From NCBI GenBank assembly GCA_026985055.1, contig JALSQZ010000199.1, forward strand, positions 1 to 64,000: 64,000 nt of DNA, in the 5' to 3' direction. A program made the position numbers and the translations under genes. This document shows, one piece after another, positions 35,668 to 44,751 of the stretch. How positions within the stretch are numbered: the first letter of the stretch is position 1; each line of letters begins with the position of its first letter. The notes beneath the pieces were generated by a model that was not told the DNA's origin, made no database searches, and saw only the letters and a program-made list of their open reading frames with translations. Source of the stretch: Sedimenticola sp. (GTDB taxonomy: Bacteria > Pseudomonadota > Gammaproteobacteria > Chromatiales > Chromatiaceae).

Positions 35668-36159
35668 TTACAGCCCCAGCCCCCTCGCGCCCCGGGAGAT
35701 GCCAAGCGGGCCGGAACGCACAACCTCCATGATCAGATCATCATTTACCGCCTTGAGAAAAGCATCCAGCTTTTCACCGGCGCCAGTCAGCTCAATGGTG
35801 TAACTGCAATCGGTAACATCGATGATATTGGCACGAAAAATGTCCGCCATCCGTTTCATTTCCTCGCGCGTGCCTTTTTCCGCCTTGACTTTTACCATCA
35901 TCAGCTCTCGTTCGATATGTGGCCCGTCAGACAGATCCAGCAGTTTTACCACATCCACCAGCTTGTTCAGCTGCTTGATGATCTGCTCGATAACCATCTC
36001 ATCGCCGTAGGTGACGATGGTCATGCGCGAAAGGGTATCGTCCTCGGTCGGTGCCACTGTGAGTGATGCGATATTGTAACCTCTCGCCGCAAACAGACCG
36101 GAAACCCGGGCCAGCGCACCTGCTTCATTCTCGATCAGTACAGAAATAATATGTCTCAT
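35668..36159 (-). CDS. ilvH: Acetolactate synthase small subunit
   Basis: 163 residues. Regulatory subunit of acetohydroxyacid synthase III type; it binds valine. The N-terminal ACT domain starts MRHIISVLIENEAGALARVS with GLFAARGYNIASL. The C-terminal ACT-like domain covers residues 80-160. The ATG overlaps the ilvI stop by one base (TGATG). Confidence 0.97.
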   Translation of the reverse strand: MRHIISVLIENEAGALARVSGLFAARGYNIASLTVAPTEDDTLSRMTIVTYGDEMVIEQIIKQLNKLVDVVKLLDLSDGPHIERELMMVKVKAEKGTREEMKRMADIFRANIIDVTDCSYTIELTGAGEKLDAFLKAVNDDLIMEVVRSGPLGISRGARGLGL

Positions 36160-37892
36160 CAGGCCAGCTCCCGTTCCGCAGACAGATGCGGGGACATATG
36201 CATTTCGTGATGCCCCTTGCCCGCCTCGATCATGGGATAAACATTTTCCTCCGGATCGATGATCACGTTCATGAACACCAGCCGATCCTTCATGCCGAAG
36301 GCTTCCTTGTAGGCCGCCTCCAGATCGCCGGGATTCTCGATGGTCATGCCAACATGGCCATAGGTTTCGGCCAGTCGGGCAAAATCCGGCAAGGCATCCA
36401 CATAGGAATGCGAGTAACGCTTGTCATAGAAGAATTCCTGCCACTGACGCACCATGCCCATGTAACCGTTGTTCAACAGAATGATCTTGAGAGGAAGATC
36501 ATACTGAGAACAGGTTGCCAACTCCTGAATGCACATTTGAATACTGGCTTCGCCGGTTACACAGGCGACCGTCGCCTTGGGAAAGGCCTGCTGTACTCCC
36601 ATGGCCGCGGGCAGACCGAAACCCATGGTGCCCAGACCACCGGAATTGATCCAGCGACGCGGCTTCTCAAAAGGATAGAACTGCGCGGCGAACATCTGGT
36701 GCTGTCCAACATCCGAAGTAAGGAAGAAGTTGCGCCGCCGGGTGACCTTGTGCAGGGTCTCGATGGCATACTGGGGCTTTATCACCTTGTCGGAATTGGC
36801 ATATTTCAGGCAGTTTACATCGCGCCAGGTCTTGATCCGCGCCCACCAGTCCTTGAGTGCCGCCTTGTCCGGTCCGTTCTTGCGTTCTTTGAGAAACTTG
36901 AGCATGTCCTTCAGCACAGGCTTGACCTGCCCCACGATAGGCACATCCACGCGCACATTCTTGGATATGGAAGCCGGATCCACATCCACATGAATGATCC
37001 TGGCATTGGGGCAGAACTGAGCCAGCTTGCCGGTGACCCGATCATCGAAACGCGCGCCAATGGCAATGATCAGATCCGCCTCGTGCATGGCCATATTGGC
37101 TTCATAGGTGCCATGCATGCCCAGCATGCCGAGAAAATGATCATCGGATGCGGCAACGGAGCCCAACCCCATCAGGGTATTGGTCACGGGAAAACCGGAA
37201 TAGTCCACCAGCTTGCGCAGATCCTCTGAGGCATCTCCCAGAACCACTCCGCCACCGGTATAGATGACCGGGCGCCGGGCCTTGCTCATCAGCTCCACCG
37301 CCTTGCGCACCTGGCGGGTATTGCCTTTTTCCACCGGCTTGTACGAGCGCATGCTGACCTTCTTCGGGTAGACATACGGCACCCGCACTCCGGGGTCGGT
37401 AACATCCTTGGGAATGTCCACAAGTACAGGTCCGGGACGGCCGGTACGCGCAATATAAAAGGCCTTGGCCATGGTCTCGGCAATATCCTCGACCCGCTTG
37501 ATCAGGAAATTGTGCTTGACGCAGGGGCGGGTAATGCCGGTGATGTCCACTTCCTGAAAGGCGTCACTGCCGATGAACGGAACCGGCACCTGACCGGTGA
37601 GAACCACCATGGGAATGGAATCCATGTATGCCGTGGCAATGCCGGTGACCGCGTTGGTGGCGCCTGGCCCGGAAGTCACCAGTGCAACCCCCACATTGCC
37701 CGTAGCCCGCGCATAACCGTCGGCGGCATGGGTAGCCGCCTGCTCATGACGCACCAGAATATGGCGCAAGGTCTTGTCCTGGAACAGTGCGTCATATATA
37801 TGCAGCACGGCTCCGCCGGGATATCCCCAAACGTACTCAACACCTTCTTCTTTCAGTGCCTGGACGACAATTTCAGCGCCAGTCAATTCCAC
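36159..37892 (-). CDS. ilvI: Acetolactate synthase large subunit
   Basis: 577 residues from a GTG at 37892, chosen because GGAGG lies eight bases upstream and homology starts VELTGAEIVVQALK; the open frame runs 16 codons further. TPP- and FAD-dependent condensation of pyruvate. The N-terminal PYR domain has WGYPGGAVL and the catalytic Glu in RHEQAATHAADGYAR. The C-terminal TPP motif runs from TGEASIQMCIQEL to NNGYMGMVRQWQ. First gene of ilvIHC, downstream of a near-consensus promoter. Confidence 0.97.
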   Translation of the reverse strand: MELTGAEIVVQALKEEGVEYVWGYPGGAVLHIYDALFQDKTLRHILVRHEQAATHAADGYARATGNVGVALVTSGPGATNAVTGIATAYMDSIPMVVLTGQVPVPFIGSDAFQEVDITGITRPCVKHNFLIKRVEDIAETMAKAFYIARTGRPGPVLVDIPKDVTDPGVRVPYVYPKKVSMRSYKPVEKGNTRQVRKAVELMSKARRPVIYTGGGVVLGDASEDLRKLVDYSGFPVTNTLMGLGSVAASDDHFLGMLGMHGTYEANMAMHEADLIIAIGARFDDRVTGKLAQFCPNARIIHVDVDPASISKNVRVDVPIVGQVKPVLKDMLKFLKERKNGPDKAALKDWWARIKTWRDVNCLKYANSDKVIKPQYAIETLHKVTRRRNFFLTSDVGQHQMFAAQFYPFEKPRRWINSGGLGTMGFGLPAAMGVQQAFPKATVACVTGEASIQMCIQELATCSQYDLPLKIILLNNGYMGMVRQWQEFFYDKRYSHSYVDALPDFARLAETYGHVGMTIENPGDLEAAYKEAFGMKDRLVFMNVIIDPEENVYPMIEAGKGHHEMHMSPHLSAERELA

Positions 37893-37954
37893 CGCAATAA
37901 CCTCCAAAATAGGACCGATCCGGTTTGTCTCAAGGGACAAAATCCAAACATTGT

Positions 37955-37983
37955 AAAATACTGATATTCACCTTGCAGGTCAA
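37955..37983 (-). promoter_or_regulatory. Sigma-70 promoter of ilvIHC
   Basis: On the minus strand TTGACC (37983-37978), a 17 bp spacer and TATTTT (37960-37955). The predicted start is about 55 bp before the GTG. No leader peptide or attenuator is seen in that short leader. Confidence 0.7.
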
Positions 37984-38016
37984 TGAAAAACTACCTTTCC
38001 ATGATGAATGTGACAA

Positions 38017-38165
38017 GGGCATATCGAAAAATCGAGATGCCCGAGTGGGACAGGGATGTCCCGGCATTTTCGATCACCACAAGTGATTGAATTTGTGAGC
38101 AAAGGGAAAATCGCATTTTCTCTTTGCGACGAGAAAAATTCCATGGATGGAATTTTTCGGGATCC
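38017..38165 (+). repeat. Multi-hairpin element (family 1), near-full copy
   Basis: Hairpins A to E in the usual order, with hairpin C (cattttcgatcac...gtgattgaatttg) and the 5' arm of D (gcaaaggg) slightly weakened. The D loop and hairpin E match the other copies. It occupies most of the 400 bp divergent gap between ilvI and the 38294 gene, just upstream of the ilvI promoter. Confidence 0.9.
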
Positions 38166-38293
38166 TCCACAAGAAAACAGCATTTCACCCGCCTGACAAA
38201 TCCCGTTTCCTGGCGCGGAAAAACCCTTCTCATCTACCGGAAAAGAAAAGGTGTAGAATTGACTACAGTTTTTCAAAACCCGATCTCCTGAAA

Positions 38294-38668
38294 ATGAATA
38301 ATGGTTCGCGCATACTCTTGTTTGCAATGCTGGCCCTCGCTTCGCTCGGCATTCAGGCCAGCAACTGGCAATGGCTGCACAATTCCAGCCTCAAAGATCT
38401 GTCCGACGCTGACTGGCAGATCATGTCAAAAACGCTGAAGGACATGCTGGATACTGCCACAGACGGGGAAAGCCGCCACTGGAACAATCCGCAGTCAGGA
38501 CACGAAGGTGAAATAACGATTCTGAACAGCCCGCAAGACGCGGAATCGACCTGCCGGCAGGTTCGTTTCTCTCCCGACAAAAATTCCGGCAGCAACGAAA
38601 AACCTCTGATCTTTTGCAAGGACGAGACGGGAGAGTGGCTGATTCGCAGCCCGTCCCAACCGGAATAA
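38294..38668 (+). CDS. RT0821/Lpp0805-like surface protein
   Basis: 124 residues from the ATG at 38294; the frame upstream belongs to a repeat element. A signal peptide covers about residues 1-22 (ILLFAMLALASLGIQAS). LKDLSDADWQIMSKTLKDML followed by DGESRHWNNPQSGHEGEITI and CRQVRF resembles the C-terminal domain of the RT0821/Lpp0805 family of 17 kDa-type surface antigens. Two cysteines (in TCRQV and FCKDE) could pair. Envelope function unknown. Followed 9 bp later by a membrane protein gene. Confidence 0.65.
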   Translation: MNNGSRILLFAMLALASLGIQASNWQWLHNSSLKDLSDADWQIMSKTLKDMLDTATDGESRHWNNPQSGHEGEITILNSPQDAESTCRQVRFSPDKNSGSNEKPLIFCKDETGEWLIRSPSQPE

Positions 38669-38677
38669 GTACAGGCC

Positions 38678-39445
38678 ATGCTCGACAAACTTTCAAAAAT
38701 CCTTGAAAAATCCATCATCTGGGCATTCTCCGGCGCACTGTTTGGTGGTTTCTTTGCTGGCATGCTCCACTTTCTGCTCATCGAAAACATCGCTCCCTGG
38801 CTGGCACTGATTCTGGCATCCGCCCTGTCAGGAATGATTATTGCAGCGTTCTTCGGCAGCATGCTGGTCGCCTTGGGAGGCACCTTGACCGGCATACTTG
38901 TTGCTATCTCCTACCAGATCCTGTTTGCCGGGCACAACCATCCATTGCTGCTGCTTGGCATCGCCCTGATACTGGGTTTCATCACGGGCGGTTTCTTCAC
39001 CAAACGGGAAATTCGCGACTCGCAACCACTGGCTCAGACCGGGACCGGACTACTGGCCGGACTGGTTTCCGGCCCTGTGCTGTATCTTGCCGTCAGCAGC
39101 CTTTCCCTGCTGGGCAAGCATTGGGTGGTGACCGCCATTGCAGTTTCCCTGGTGGGGCTGTGTTATGTGTACCTCATCAAACACCGTCTGTCCCTGCTCA
39201 GCAGCCCTTTGGCGTTGAACATAGGCGGCCCTTTGGTATGCGGACTGATAGCCGTCGCCGTGGCATCGGTGTTCTGGATCATTGGTGAAAGCTATCTGTC
39301 GGTTCCTGAACTGGGTCAGACAAGCCGCTATCAGGCGGTACTGGATGCCGCCCCCCTGGGCTTGTTGGGCGGCACCATCGGCGGCGCCTTTGGTGGCGCC
39401 ATGCTGGAAATACTGGGCATACGTCTGGAAGAACACATCAACTGA
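38678..39445 (+). CDS. Hypothetical Gly-rich polytopic membrane protein
   Basis: 255 residues, almost all hydrophobic, with about seven or eight predicted TMs. GGFFAGMLHFLL (about 24-35), GMIIAAFFGSMLVALGGTL (about 48-66) and GLLGGTIGGAFGGAMLEILG (about 228-247) are Gly-zipper-like helices near both ends, suggesting an internal repeat. I do not recognise the family. It is probably cotranscribed with the preceding surface protein gene (9 bp gap). The stop codon lies next to a hairpin at 39446-39472. Confidence 0.7.
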   Translation: MLDKLSKILEKSIIWAFSGALFGGFFAGMLHFLLIENIAPWLALILASALSGMIIAAFFGSMLVALGGTLTGILVAISYQILFAGHNHPLLLLGIALILGFITGGFFTKREIRDSQPLAQTGTGLLAGLVSGPVLYLAVSSLSLLGKHWVVTAIAVSLVGLCYVYLIKHRLSLLSSPLALNIGGPLVCGLIAVAVASVFWIIGESYLSVPELGQTSRYQAVLDAAPLGLLGGTIGGAFGGAMLEILGIRLEEHIN

Positions 39446-39472
39446 GGGGATATCGATTTTTCACGATGCCCC
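39446..39472. repeat. Hairpin A-like remnant of family 1 between converging genes
   Basis: ggggatatcgatttttcacgatgcccc is an imperfect version of element hairpin A (gggcatctcgaaaaatcgagatgccc). It starts right after one stop codon and overlaps the last codons of the histidine kinase, so it may serve as a shared terminator. Confidence 0.45.
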
Positions 39473-40954
39473 GATGTGTGAACCCAAAGACGCCCCTTCA
39501 CCTTTCTCTTCGTCCAGTGAATCCTGAGGCTCACCCCAAGCGCCTGCGGGAATCTCAACCGTCACACACAAACCGCCTTGATCCCGGTTACGGGCCTTGA
39601 CAGCAAACCCATGCAGCTCGGCAATTCTTTGCACTATGGACAGCCCCAGGCCACTGCCCTCCGCCCGTTGCTTGGCATCCTGACCACGATAAAAGCGGTC
39701 GAACAGTCGCGCCAGCTCCCCTTCGTCCACACCCGCTCCATCATCCAGCACATTCACCACCAAGGTCTGGCCGCGGACATGGGCATGAATTTCAATCTCA
39801 CGCCTGCCATACTTGATTGCATTGCCGATTATATTCTGGAACATCAGGCACAGCAGATCACGATCCGCTGTAATCAGGAACTCCTCTGCAGCCACATAGG
39901 ACAGGCTCACTTCCCGGGACAGCGCCTGGGGAAGCAGGTCACCAATCACATCCCGCATCAGCTCAGCCAACACGAAGGGGCGCAGATTCTGCATGTTCAA
40001 GAGACTGTCCAGGCGCGCAAGATGCAGTAGCTGGGACAGCAGATCGGCCATTCGCACTGCACTCTTGTCCAGCAGCAGCGCGGAAGACTGCACTTCCTCC
40101 AGGCTGTGTGCAGAAGAAAGAATCCGCGCCACATTGCGCACCACGGCCAGGGGACTGCGCAGTTCATGGGCCGCATCCGAGGTAAATCTGCGCTCGCTTT
40201 CCATGCCAGCCTCCAGACGATTCAGCAGACGATTGATGGATTCCACCAGGGGAACGATTTCCTCCGGCACCTGATCCAGTTTCACAGGCCTCAGGTTGTC
40301 CGGTTTGCGACTGGCAATCTGCTCACTCAGGCGGGACAAGGGACGCAGACCACGGCGAATGCCGAACCAAAGCACAAGAACGATGAGCGGTATGGAAATG
40401 AGCTGTTTTTCCATCAGCTTCCAGCCGATTTCCCTCACCAGATAGGCGCGCAAATCCTCGCGCTGGGCCACATGCAAATGCAAACCGTCTTCATGCACTT
40501 CCGCGACACGCCATTCAGCATCATCATGATGAATGCTTCTAATGGCCAGATTTTTCGGATGACGGTTATCGTATCCCGGTAACACCTGCCCTACGATCAC
40601 CTTGCCATCACCACTGCTCAACCAGATGTAGGAACGAACTTTGTCATCAACCTCATGAACATCCTTGCCAAAGGCAATTCTGTCGGCGTTAGCAAACTTG
40701 GCCAGCCAGGCATTCTCCAGGCCACGCACGGTTTCCAGGGTCAGCCATACGTCATTCAGGTTTCCTTCCCGCAGTTGGCGACGCACCTGACGCAACAGAT
40801 TCCCGGCAGTTAGTGTGAGCCTGGCATCGAGCACCTCTTCCGCTTCCTTGTCCACGTATTCCAAAAGGCTGTATACGGTAATCAGCACGGCAATCAACAT
40901 GGCTGCCGCCAGTATGAGCAACAGGCGCCGCGCCAAGGAAGCATGAAAAGCCAA
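39461..40954 (-). CDS. Sensor histidine kinase (PmrB/QseC type)
   Basis: 497 residues from a TTG at 40954, two bases after the response regulator stop; no upstream ATG keeps the first TM. TM1 about 10-31, periplasmic sensor about 32-180, TM2 about 188-206, then HAMP (about 207-260). The H-box is FTSDAAHELRSPLAVVRN with the phosphoacceptor His near 272. N box NIIGNAIKYG, G1 box DDGAGVDEGEL and G2 box GSGLGLSIVQRIAELHG are intact. The periplasmic domain lacks the acidic ExxE iron motif that I would expect of PmrB, so the signal is unknown. Partner of the RR upstream. Confidence 0.9.
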   Translation of the reverse strand: MAFHASLARRLLLILAAAMLIAVLITVYSLLEYVDKEAEEVLDARLTLTAGNLLRQVRRQLREGNLNDVWLTLETVRGLENAWLAKFANADRIAFGKDVHEVDDKVRSYIWLSSGDGKVIVGQVLPGYDNRHPKNLAIRSIHHDDAEWRVAEVHEDGLHLHVAQREDLRAYLVREIGWKLMEKQLISIPLIVLVLWFGIRRGLRPLSRLSEQIASRKPDNLRPVKLDQVPEEIVPLVESINRLLNRLEAGMESERRFTSDAAHELRSPLAVVRNVARILSSAHSLEEVQSSALLLDKSAVRMADLLSQLLHLARLDSLLNMQNLRPFVLAELMRDVIGDLLPQALSREVSLSYVAAEEFLITADRDLLCLMFQNIIGNAIKYGRREIEIHAHVRGQTLVVNVLDDGAGVDEGELARLFDRFYRGQDAKQRAEGSGLGLSIVQRIAELHGFAVKARNRDQGGLCVTVEIPAGAWGEPQDSLDEEKGEGASLGSHIGAS

Positions 40955-40956
40955 GA

Positions 40957-41622
40957 TCAGTCGTCCCCAATGAAGATGTAACCCAGACCACGCACTGTCT
41001 TGATCCGCTCACTACCCAGTTTCTTGCGCAGATTGTGGATATGGACATCCAGAAGATTGCTCGCGACATCTTCGACCCCATCACCACGCAGGGCCTGCAA
41101 CAGAGCTTCTCTGGTCTGAATCTTGCCCGCCTGCTGCAGGAAAGCTCGCAGCAGGCGAAACTCCATGGGAGGTAAATCAAGCGGCTCCTCGCCAGCCTGG
41201 ACGGTCATGGCGAGGGGGTCCATGCGGATTCCGCCACATACGAGGATATTGCTGGCCCGTCCATCCCGGCGTCTGAGCACGGCACGCAACCGGGCAGCCA
41301 GCTCATCCAGTGAATATGGCTTGGTGAGATAATCATCCGCACCATATTCCAGCCCACGGATTCGTTCTTCCACTTCGTAACGTGCAGTAATGATAATCAC
41401 CGGCACATCATTGCCTGCCTCGCGAAGTTCACGCAGGAACTGCAATCCATCACCGTCGGGCAGACAAAGATCCAGCAACAGGCAACTGTAGTCGCCGCCG
41501 TCCATGATTCGCCTTGCGAGACGGATTTGTGTAACCCATTCGACAAAGAAATCCCGTTGCGCCAACCCTACACGCGCGCATTCTCCCAACAAGCCGTCAT
41601 CTTCAAGCAAAAGTATCCTCAT
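40957..41622 (-). CDS. OmpR/PmrA-family response regulator
   Basis: 221 residues from the ATG at 41622; the longer frame starts outside homology. Receiver domain: MRILLLEDDGLLGECARVGL, phosphoacceptor Asp in LLLDLCLPDGDG (about D51), IIITARYEVEERIRGLEYGA and the Lys of DDYLTKPYSLDEL. A winged-helix DNA-binding domain follows (about 125-218, with SNLLDVHIHNLRKKLG and KTVRGLGYIF). It closely resembles PmrA/QseB. A PmrA-box-like site lies about 150 bp upstream and another upstream of the neighbouring cytochrome gene. Confidence 0.92.
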   Translation of the reverse strand: MRILLLEDDGLLGECARVGLAQRDFFVEWVTQIRLARRIMDGGDYSCLLLDLCLPDGDGLQFLRELREAGNDVPVIIITARYEVEERIRGLEYGADDYLTKPYSLDELAARLRAVLRRRDGRASNILVCGGIRMDPLAMTVQAGEEPLDLPPMEFRLLRAFLQQAGKIQTREALLQALRGDGVEDVASNLLDVHIHNLRKKLGSERIKTVRGLGYIFIGDD

Positions 41623-41769
41623 GAGAAGAAACCACGATTCAAGGGACGCGATTACCAGTCCACAGTCAAGCCCGGCATCAATACTTTCTACAGAAGTGTT
41701 TTCCGCGCGCAAATTACTTTACGGAACACCTGCAGACTGAACAAGATGATGTCAATCTAGCAGAAGTTC

Positions 41770-41786
41770 CTTAATTCAAGCTTAAT
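41770..41786. promoter_or_regulatory. PmrA-box-like operator upstream of the response regulator
   Basis: CTTAAT, five bases (TCAAG), CTTAAT on the plus strand. This matches the known PmrA box pattern YTTAAK-N5-YTTAAK exactly. On the minus strand TAGATT lies 10 bp beyond it and could be a -10. The 263 bp gap 41623-41885 also holds the cytochrome terminator. Confidence 0.55.
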
Positions 41787-41826
41787 GCAGTTTGCAAAAC
41801 GTGCCGAAAAAACTCCATTTCCTGCC

Positions 41827-41857
41827 AAAAAAAACCCGCACCCCATCCGGGCGCGGG
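41827..41857 (-). terminator. Terminator after the nine-haem cytochrome gene
   Basis: On the minus strand CCCGC (41857-41853) and GCGGG (41839-41835) close a GC-rich hairpin with a long loop, followed by eight T (41834-41827). It separates the cytochrome from the two-component genes. Confidence 0.75.
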
Positions 41858-41885
41858 CAAAGTGCGGATAACTCCCTGAAAAAGG

Positions 41886-44414
41886 CTACAGCTTGTTCTT
41901 GTGACAGAGGGAACAGGTCACAGGTTCGCCTTTTGCAAGACTTATGGTCTGGTTGCCGTCATCATCCTTGTCCAGAACCCGATCCACGGCCACTCGGGAA
42001 AGTACGCTGCCTTCCCCGTTCTGGCCATGACAGGCGCGGCAGGCATCCTTGTTCCTTTCCGCCAGATGCTCATGCCCACCAGCCGAGAAACGGGTATTGC
42101 CAACAGGATGCATCCCGTGCGGGCCTTCCAGGGTATTGCCCAGATCGCCTGTATGACAGGTGGAGCACTCGATGATGGTGCCAGCATGCCCCTGCAGATC
42201 CATGGCGGTCTTGTTGTCGTTGGAGAACGGGTTGTTGTTGGGCCAGATGGCATGGGTGCTGCCATGGCAGTTTTCACAACTCAGATCACCATGCCCCTTG
42301 TTGCCGACGCCACTGAGCCGGTAAAGGGCTTCGGTAGTGGCAAAACGGGAGTTGGGGAAATCCAGCAGGGTCAGATCCGTGCCGCCGCCATTCATGGCGT
42401 GATCGGATCTGTGGTAGGTCATCTGCAGACGCAGACCGTCGGGATTGCCCAGACTGTCAATATCGTTGACGATGACATCATTGAGTTGACCAGAGTTGCG
42501 CAGCTGCGCTACCTGCATCACGTCGCCCACGTGACAGGATTGACACTTGGGTTCGCTCGCCCAGGAAACCCGCTTGTCGAGGTTGGCCCCAGCCGGGAAC
42601 GGCACATCGGCAAAGTTCTCGGTGAAGTCATCCCCTACCTGGGTCATCTGACCATGACAGTCCTGACATACGGTTCCCGCTCCACCCATGGCGCCACGCA
42701 GACACTTGGTGCGTTTCCCGGGATGACAGTTGTAGCAGGTCTCCCCCAGCAGGCCGTCCACATCCAGCCCGGCGCGCTGATCGGGAGGCGGCATGATGGG
42801 GAACAGATCACCATACAGGCCAGGATCCACGTTCGGCAGATTGCCATGAACCGCATGCATGGCGCGGGACATGCTTACATGCTGTGTCTGTTCCTTGCCA
42901 TTGTCGTCGGTAGGACCGAGATGCGCCAGATCCAGTGCCGGAGAGTAGTGACAATTGGCGCAGACTACGTTCGGCGTACTGCCATCTGCGTTGGTGCCAT
43001 CATCATTCAGCGGTGCGATGGAGGTGCCATTCTTGTAATCATGCAGGCGCATGATATTGATCTTGGCTGCATTGATTACCTGCTGCTCCGGCGTCTCTCC
43101 GATCACCACCGCGGCATTGTCAATGAAGTTTACGCCAGGATATTTGAAGTTGGCGATATCATCGCACACCAGTGTATTGGTCGTATCATGATCACATACG
43201 TTCTGCGAGGCATGACAGATGGCGCAGTCTGCTTCCGAGGCCACCGGAGTAACTGCATCCACGGACGCCAGCATCTTGCCGCTGGAGTCCCATGCCTGTA
43301 CCCGCATCAAGGGGTAGGCGTTGGTGCGTCCCTGGTCATCGATATACCCCGTGGGAATACCTTCAGCAGCGAACCGCTTGAAATCCCGGACCGTATAGCC
43401 AAACGGGAAATTGATGAAAAAGGGAAAGTCCTGATAAAACGCATGGAAAGGCTTGGCGTCATTCGCATGGAATGGATTCGCCTTGCCCGGCATTTCCGCC
43501 TGCTCGGCAACCAGATGCCCCGGGTTGGTCAGGTAGAATTCTTCTACGTCGGGGGCAGGCAGACCAAGATCGGGTTCAAAGGGGAACAAACCCAGAATAC
43601 CGGGGGGATACAGTTTTTCATAGGCCAGGAAACCAATTGCCTTGCCTGCGGGGCCGGAAGCCATGTCCCAGAAATTGGACTTGTAGATGCCACGCATCAA
43701 GTCATTCTGGTTGGTAGAGGTAATGGTATTCGTTGCCAGGGGTGGTGAATTCGGCCGGGTCGGGTCAATAAGGTTTCCGCGCACCGCTCTGTAGGTCACC
43801 TCGACGCCATCCGCAGGGGTCATGAGTTTGGGTTCATCACCCTTGCGCAACACCTGGGCATTCAACACGTTGTACGGCGGCAGGATACTGAACATGCGGA
43901 AATCCTGATCCGCGCAGTGCATGCCCAGATCATTCGCTGCCAGTACCGTATAGTCTCCGGCAACGGGAGGAGGCGGAGGCGGCGTACCACCACCGCCACC
44001 ATCACAGTCCCTGGGAGCGTCCTTGACATCCTTTTCCACGAAATCGCCATTGTCCAGGCGGGCGCGCACACGGCAGGGAACCTTGTCATTCAAGGTCACC
44101 TTGACCTTCCACTTGTTGGAGCGGATATTTGTCGTATCCAGAACCTGCCCGGACGCCACGGATTCCAGATACAGTTTCTTACCGTTTGGGCCCTTGCCCT
44201 TGGCCTTGAGACGTTTCTTTTCCCTGTCCCATTTTGCCTCCTTTATGGACAAAGACTTGTTGTTATTGGGATCATTATTATCCCCGTCATCTTCACTCTT
44301 GCCGCTGCCGGTAAGACTGATGACGCCATTGATATCCGCCATCGTCGCGGCGGGAATACAGAGCGCCGCCAACAACAATAAAAGGCGGATCTGCAATCGA
44401 GGTTTGATATTCAT
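41886..44414 (-). CDS. Secreted nine-haem c-type cytochrome
   Basis: 842 residues with a GGAGG ribosome site. A signal peptide covers about residues 1-26. Residues 27-125 form a basic beta-rich domain, then a Gly and poly-Pro linker (GGGGGTPPPPPP, about 135-147). A middle domain (about 150-390) begins YTVLAANDLGMHCADQDFR. All nine CXXCH haem sites lie in the C-terminal half: CAICH, CANCH, CYNCH, CQDCH, CQSCH, CENCH, CSTCH, CRACH and CSLCH (about 396 to 838). Probably a periplasmic or outer-surface electron carrier or oxidoreductase. The terminal acceptor is unknown and no porin or menaquinol oxidase gene is adjacent. A PmrA-like box precedes it. Confidence 0.9.
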   Translation of the reverse strand: MNIKPRLQIRLLLLLAALCIPAATMADINGVISLTGSGKSEDDGDNNDPNNNKSLSIKEAKWDREKKRLKAKGKGPNGKKLYLESVASGQVLDTTNIRSNKWKVKVTLNDKVPCRVRARLDNGDFVEKDVKDAPRDCDGGGGGTPPPPPPVAGDYTVLAANDLGMHCADQDFRMFSILPPYNVLNAQVLRKGDEPKLMTPADGVEVTYRAVRGNLIDPTRPNSPPLATNTITSTNQNDLMRGIYKSNFWDMASGPAGKAIGFLAYEKLYPPGILGLFPFEPDLGLPAPDVEEFYLTNPGHLVAEQAEMPGKANPFHANDAKPFHAFYQDFPFFINFPFGYTVRDFKRFAAEGIPTGYIDDQGRTNAYPLMRVQAWDSSGKMLASVDAVTPVASEADCAICHASQNVCDHDTTNTLVCDDIANFKYPGVNFIDNAAVVIGETPEQQVINAAKINIMRLHDYKNGTSIAPLNDDGTNADGSTPNVVCANCHYSPALDLAHLGPTDDNGKEQTQHVSMSRAMHAVHGNLPNVDPGLYGDLFPIMPPPDQRAGLDVDGLLGETCYNCHPGKRTKCLRGAMGGAGTVCQDCHGQMTQVGDDFTENFADVPFPAGANLDKRVSWASEPKCQSCHVGDVMQVAQLRNSGQLNDVIVNDIDSLGNPDGLRLQMTYHRSDHAMNGGGTDLTLLDFPNSRFATTEALYRLSGVGNKGHGDLSCENCHGSTHAIWPNNNPFSNDNKTAMDLQGHAGTIIECSTCHTGDLGNTLEGPHGMHPVGNTRFSAGGHEHLAERNKDACRACHGQNGEGSVLSRVAVDRVLDKDDDGNQTISLAKGEPVTCSLCHKNKL

Positions 44415-44471
44415 GAGGATGTTCCTCCGGGAGTGCTGGTCATTTCGTACTGGGAATTATGCGCAATCAAG

Positions 44472-44488
44472 ATTAAATGAAGATTAAG
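44472..44488 (-). promoter_or_regulatory. PmrA-box-like operator upstream of the cytochrome gene
   Basis: On the minus strand CTTAAT, five bases (CTTCA), TTTAAT, fitting YTTAAK-N5-YTTAAK. CATAAT lies 10 bp downstream and could be a -10, the same spacing as at the response regulator site. Located 58 bp before the ATG. Confidence 0.55.
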
Positions 44489-44586
44489 AAGCGGAAGGTA
44501 ATTCTCGACCAGATCACATTTCGCCCCTGGCAAAGGAAACCGGACGGTTTGTGGCCTGCCCACAAAAAAGCTATGCTCAAACGTAA

Positions 44587-44745
44587 GGAACCTCTGATTT
44601 AATCGTGAACTCGCATCTTGTGTCCCAAATGCCCCGCTACGGCGTTGCAAATCTTCGCAATAGCGGGCTATTACGTGCGATTTGCGCCTTGTATCGGAAC
44701 ATTTTGAATCACAATCTGCTTCGCTCAGATTTAATCAGAGGTTCC
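44587..44745 (-). mobile_element. 159 bp non-autonomous element (family 2), copy 2
   Basis: Inverted relative to the copy at 26806, with the same length and only about a dozen differences. Ends are GGAACCTCTGATTTAATC and GATTTAATCAGAGGTTCC. Flanks are GTAA and TTAA, so a target duplication is at best partly preserved. It lies in the 516 bp divergent gap between the cytochrome and gloA, directly beside a family 1 element. Confidence 0.85.
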
Positions 44746-44751
44746 TTAATG

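Noticed and set aside
41901..43748. 615-codon plus-strand frame opposite the cytochrome gene
   Set aside because: The minus strand encodes nine haem motifs and a signal peptide, so this is an antisense shadow.
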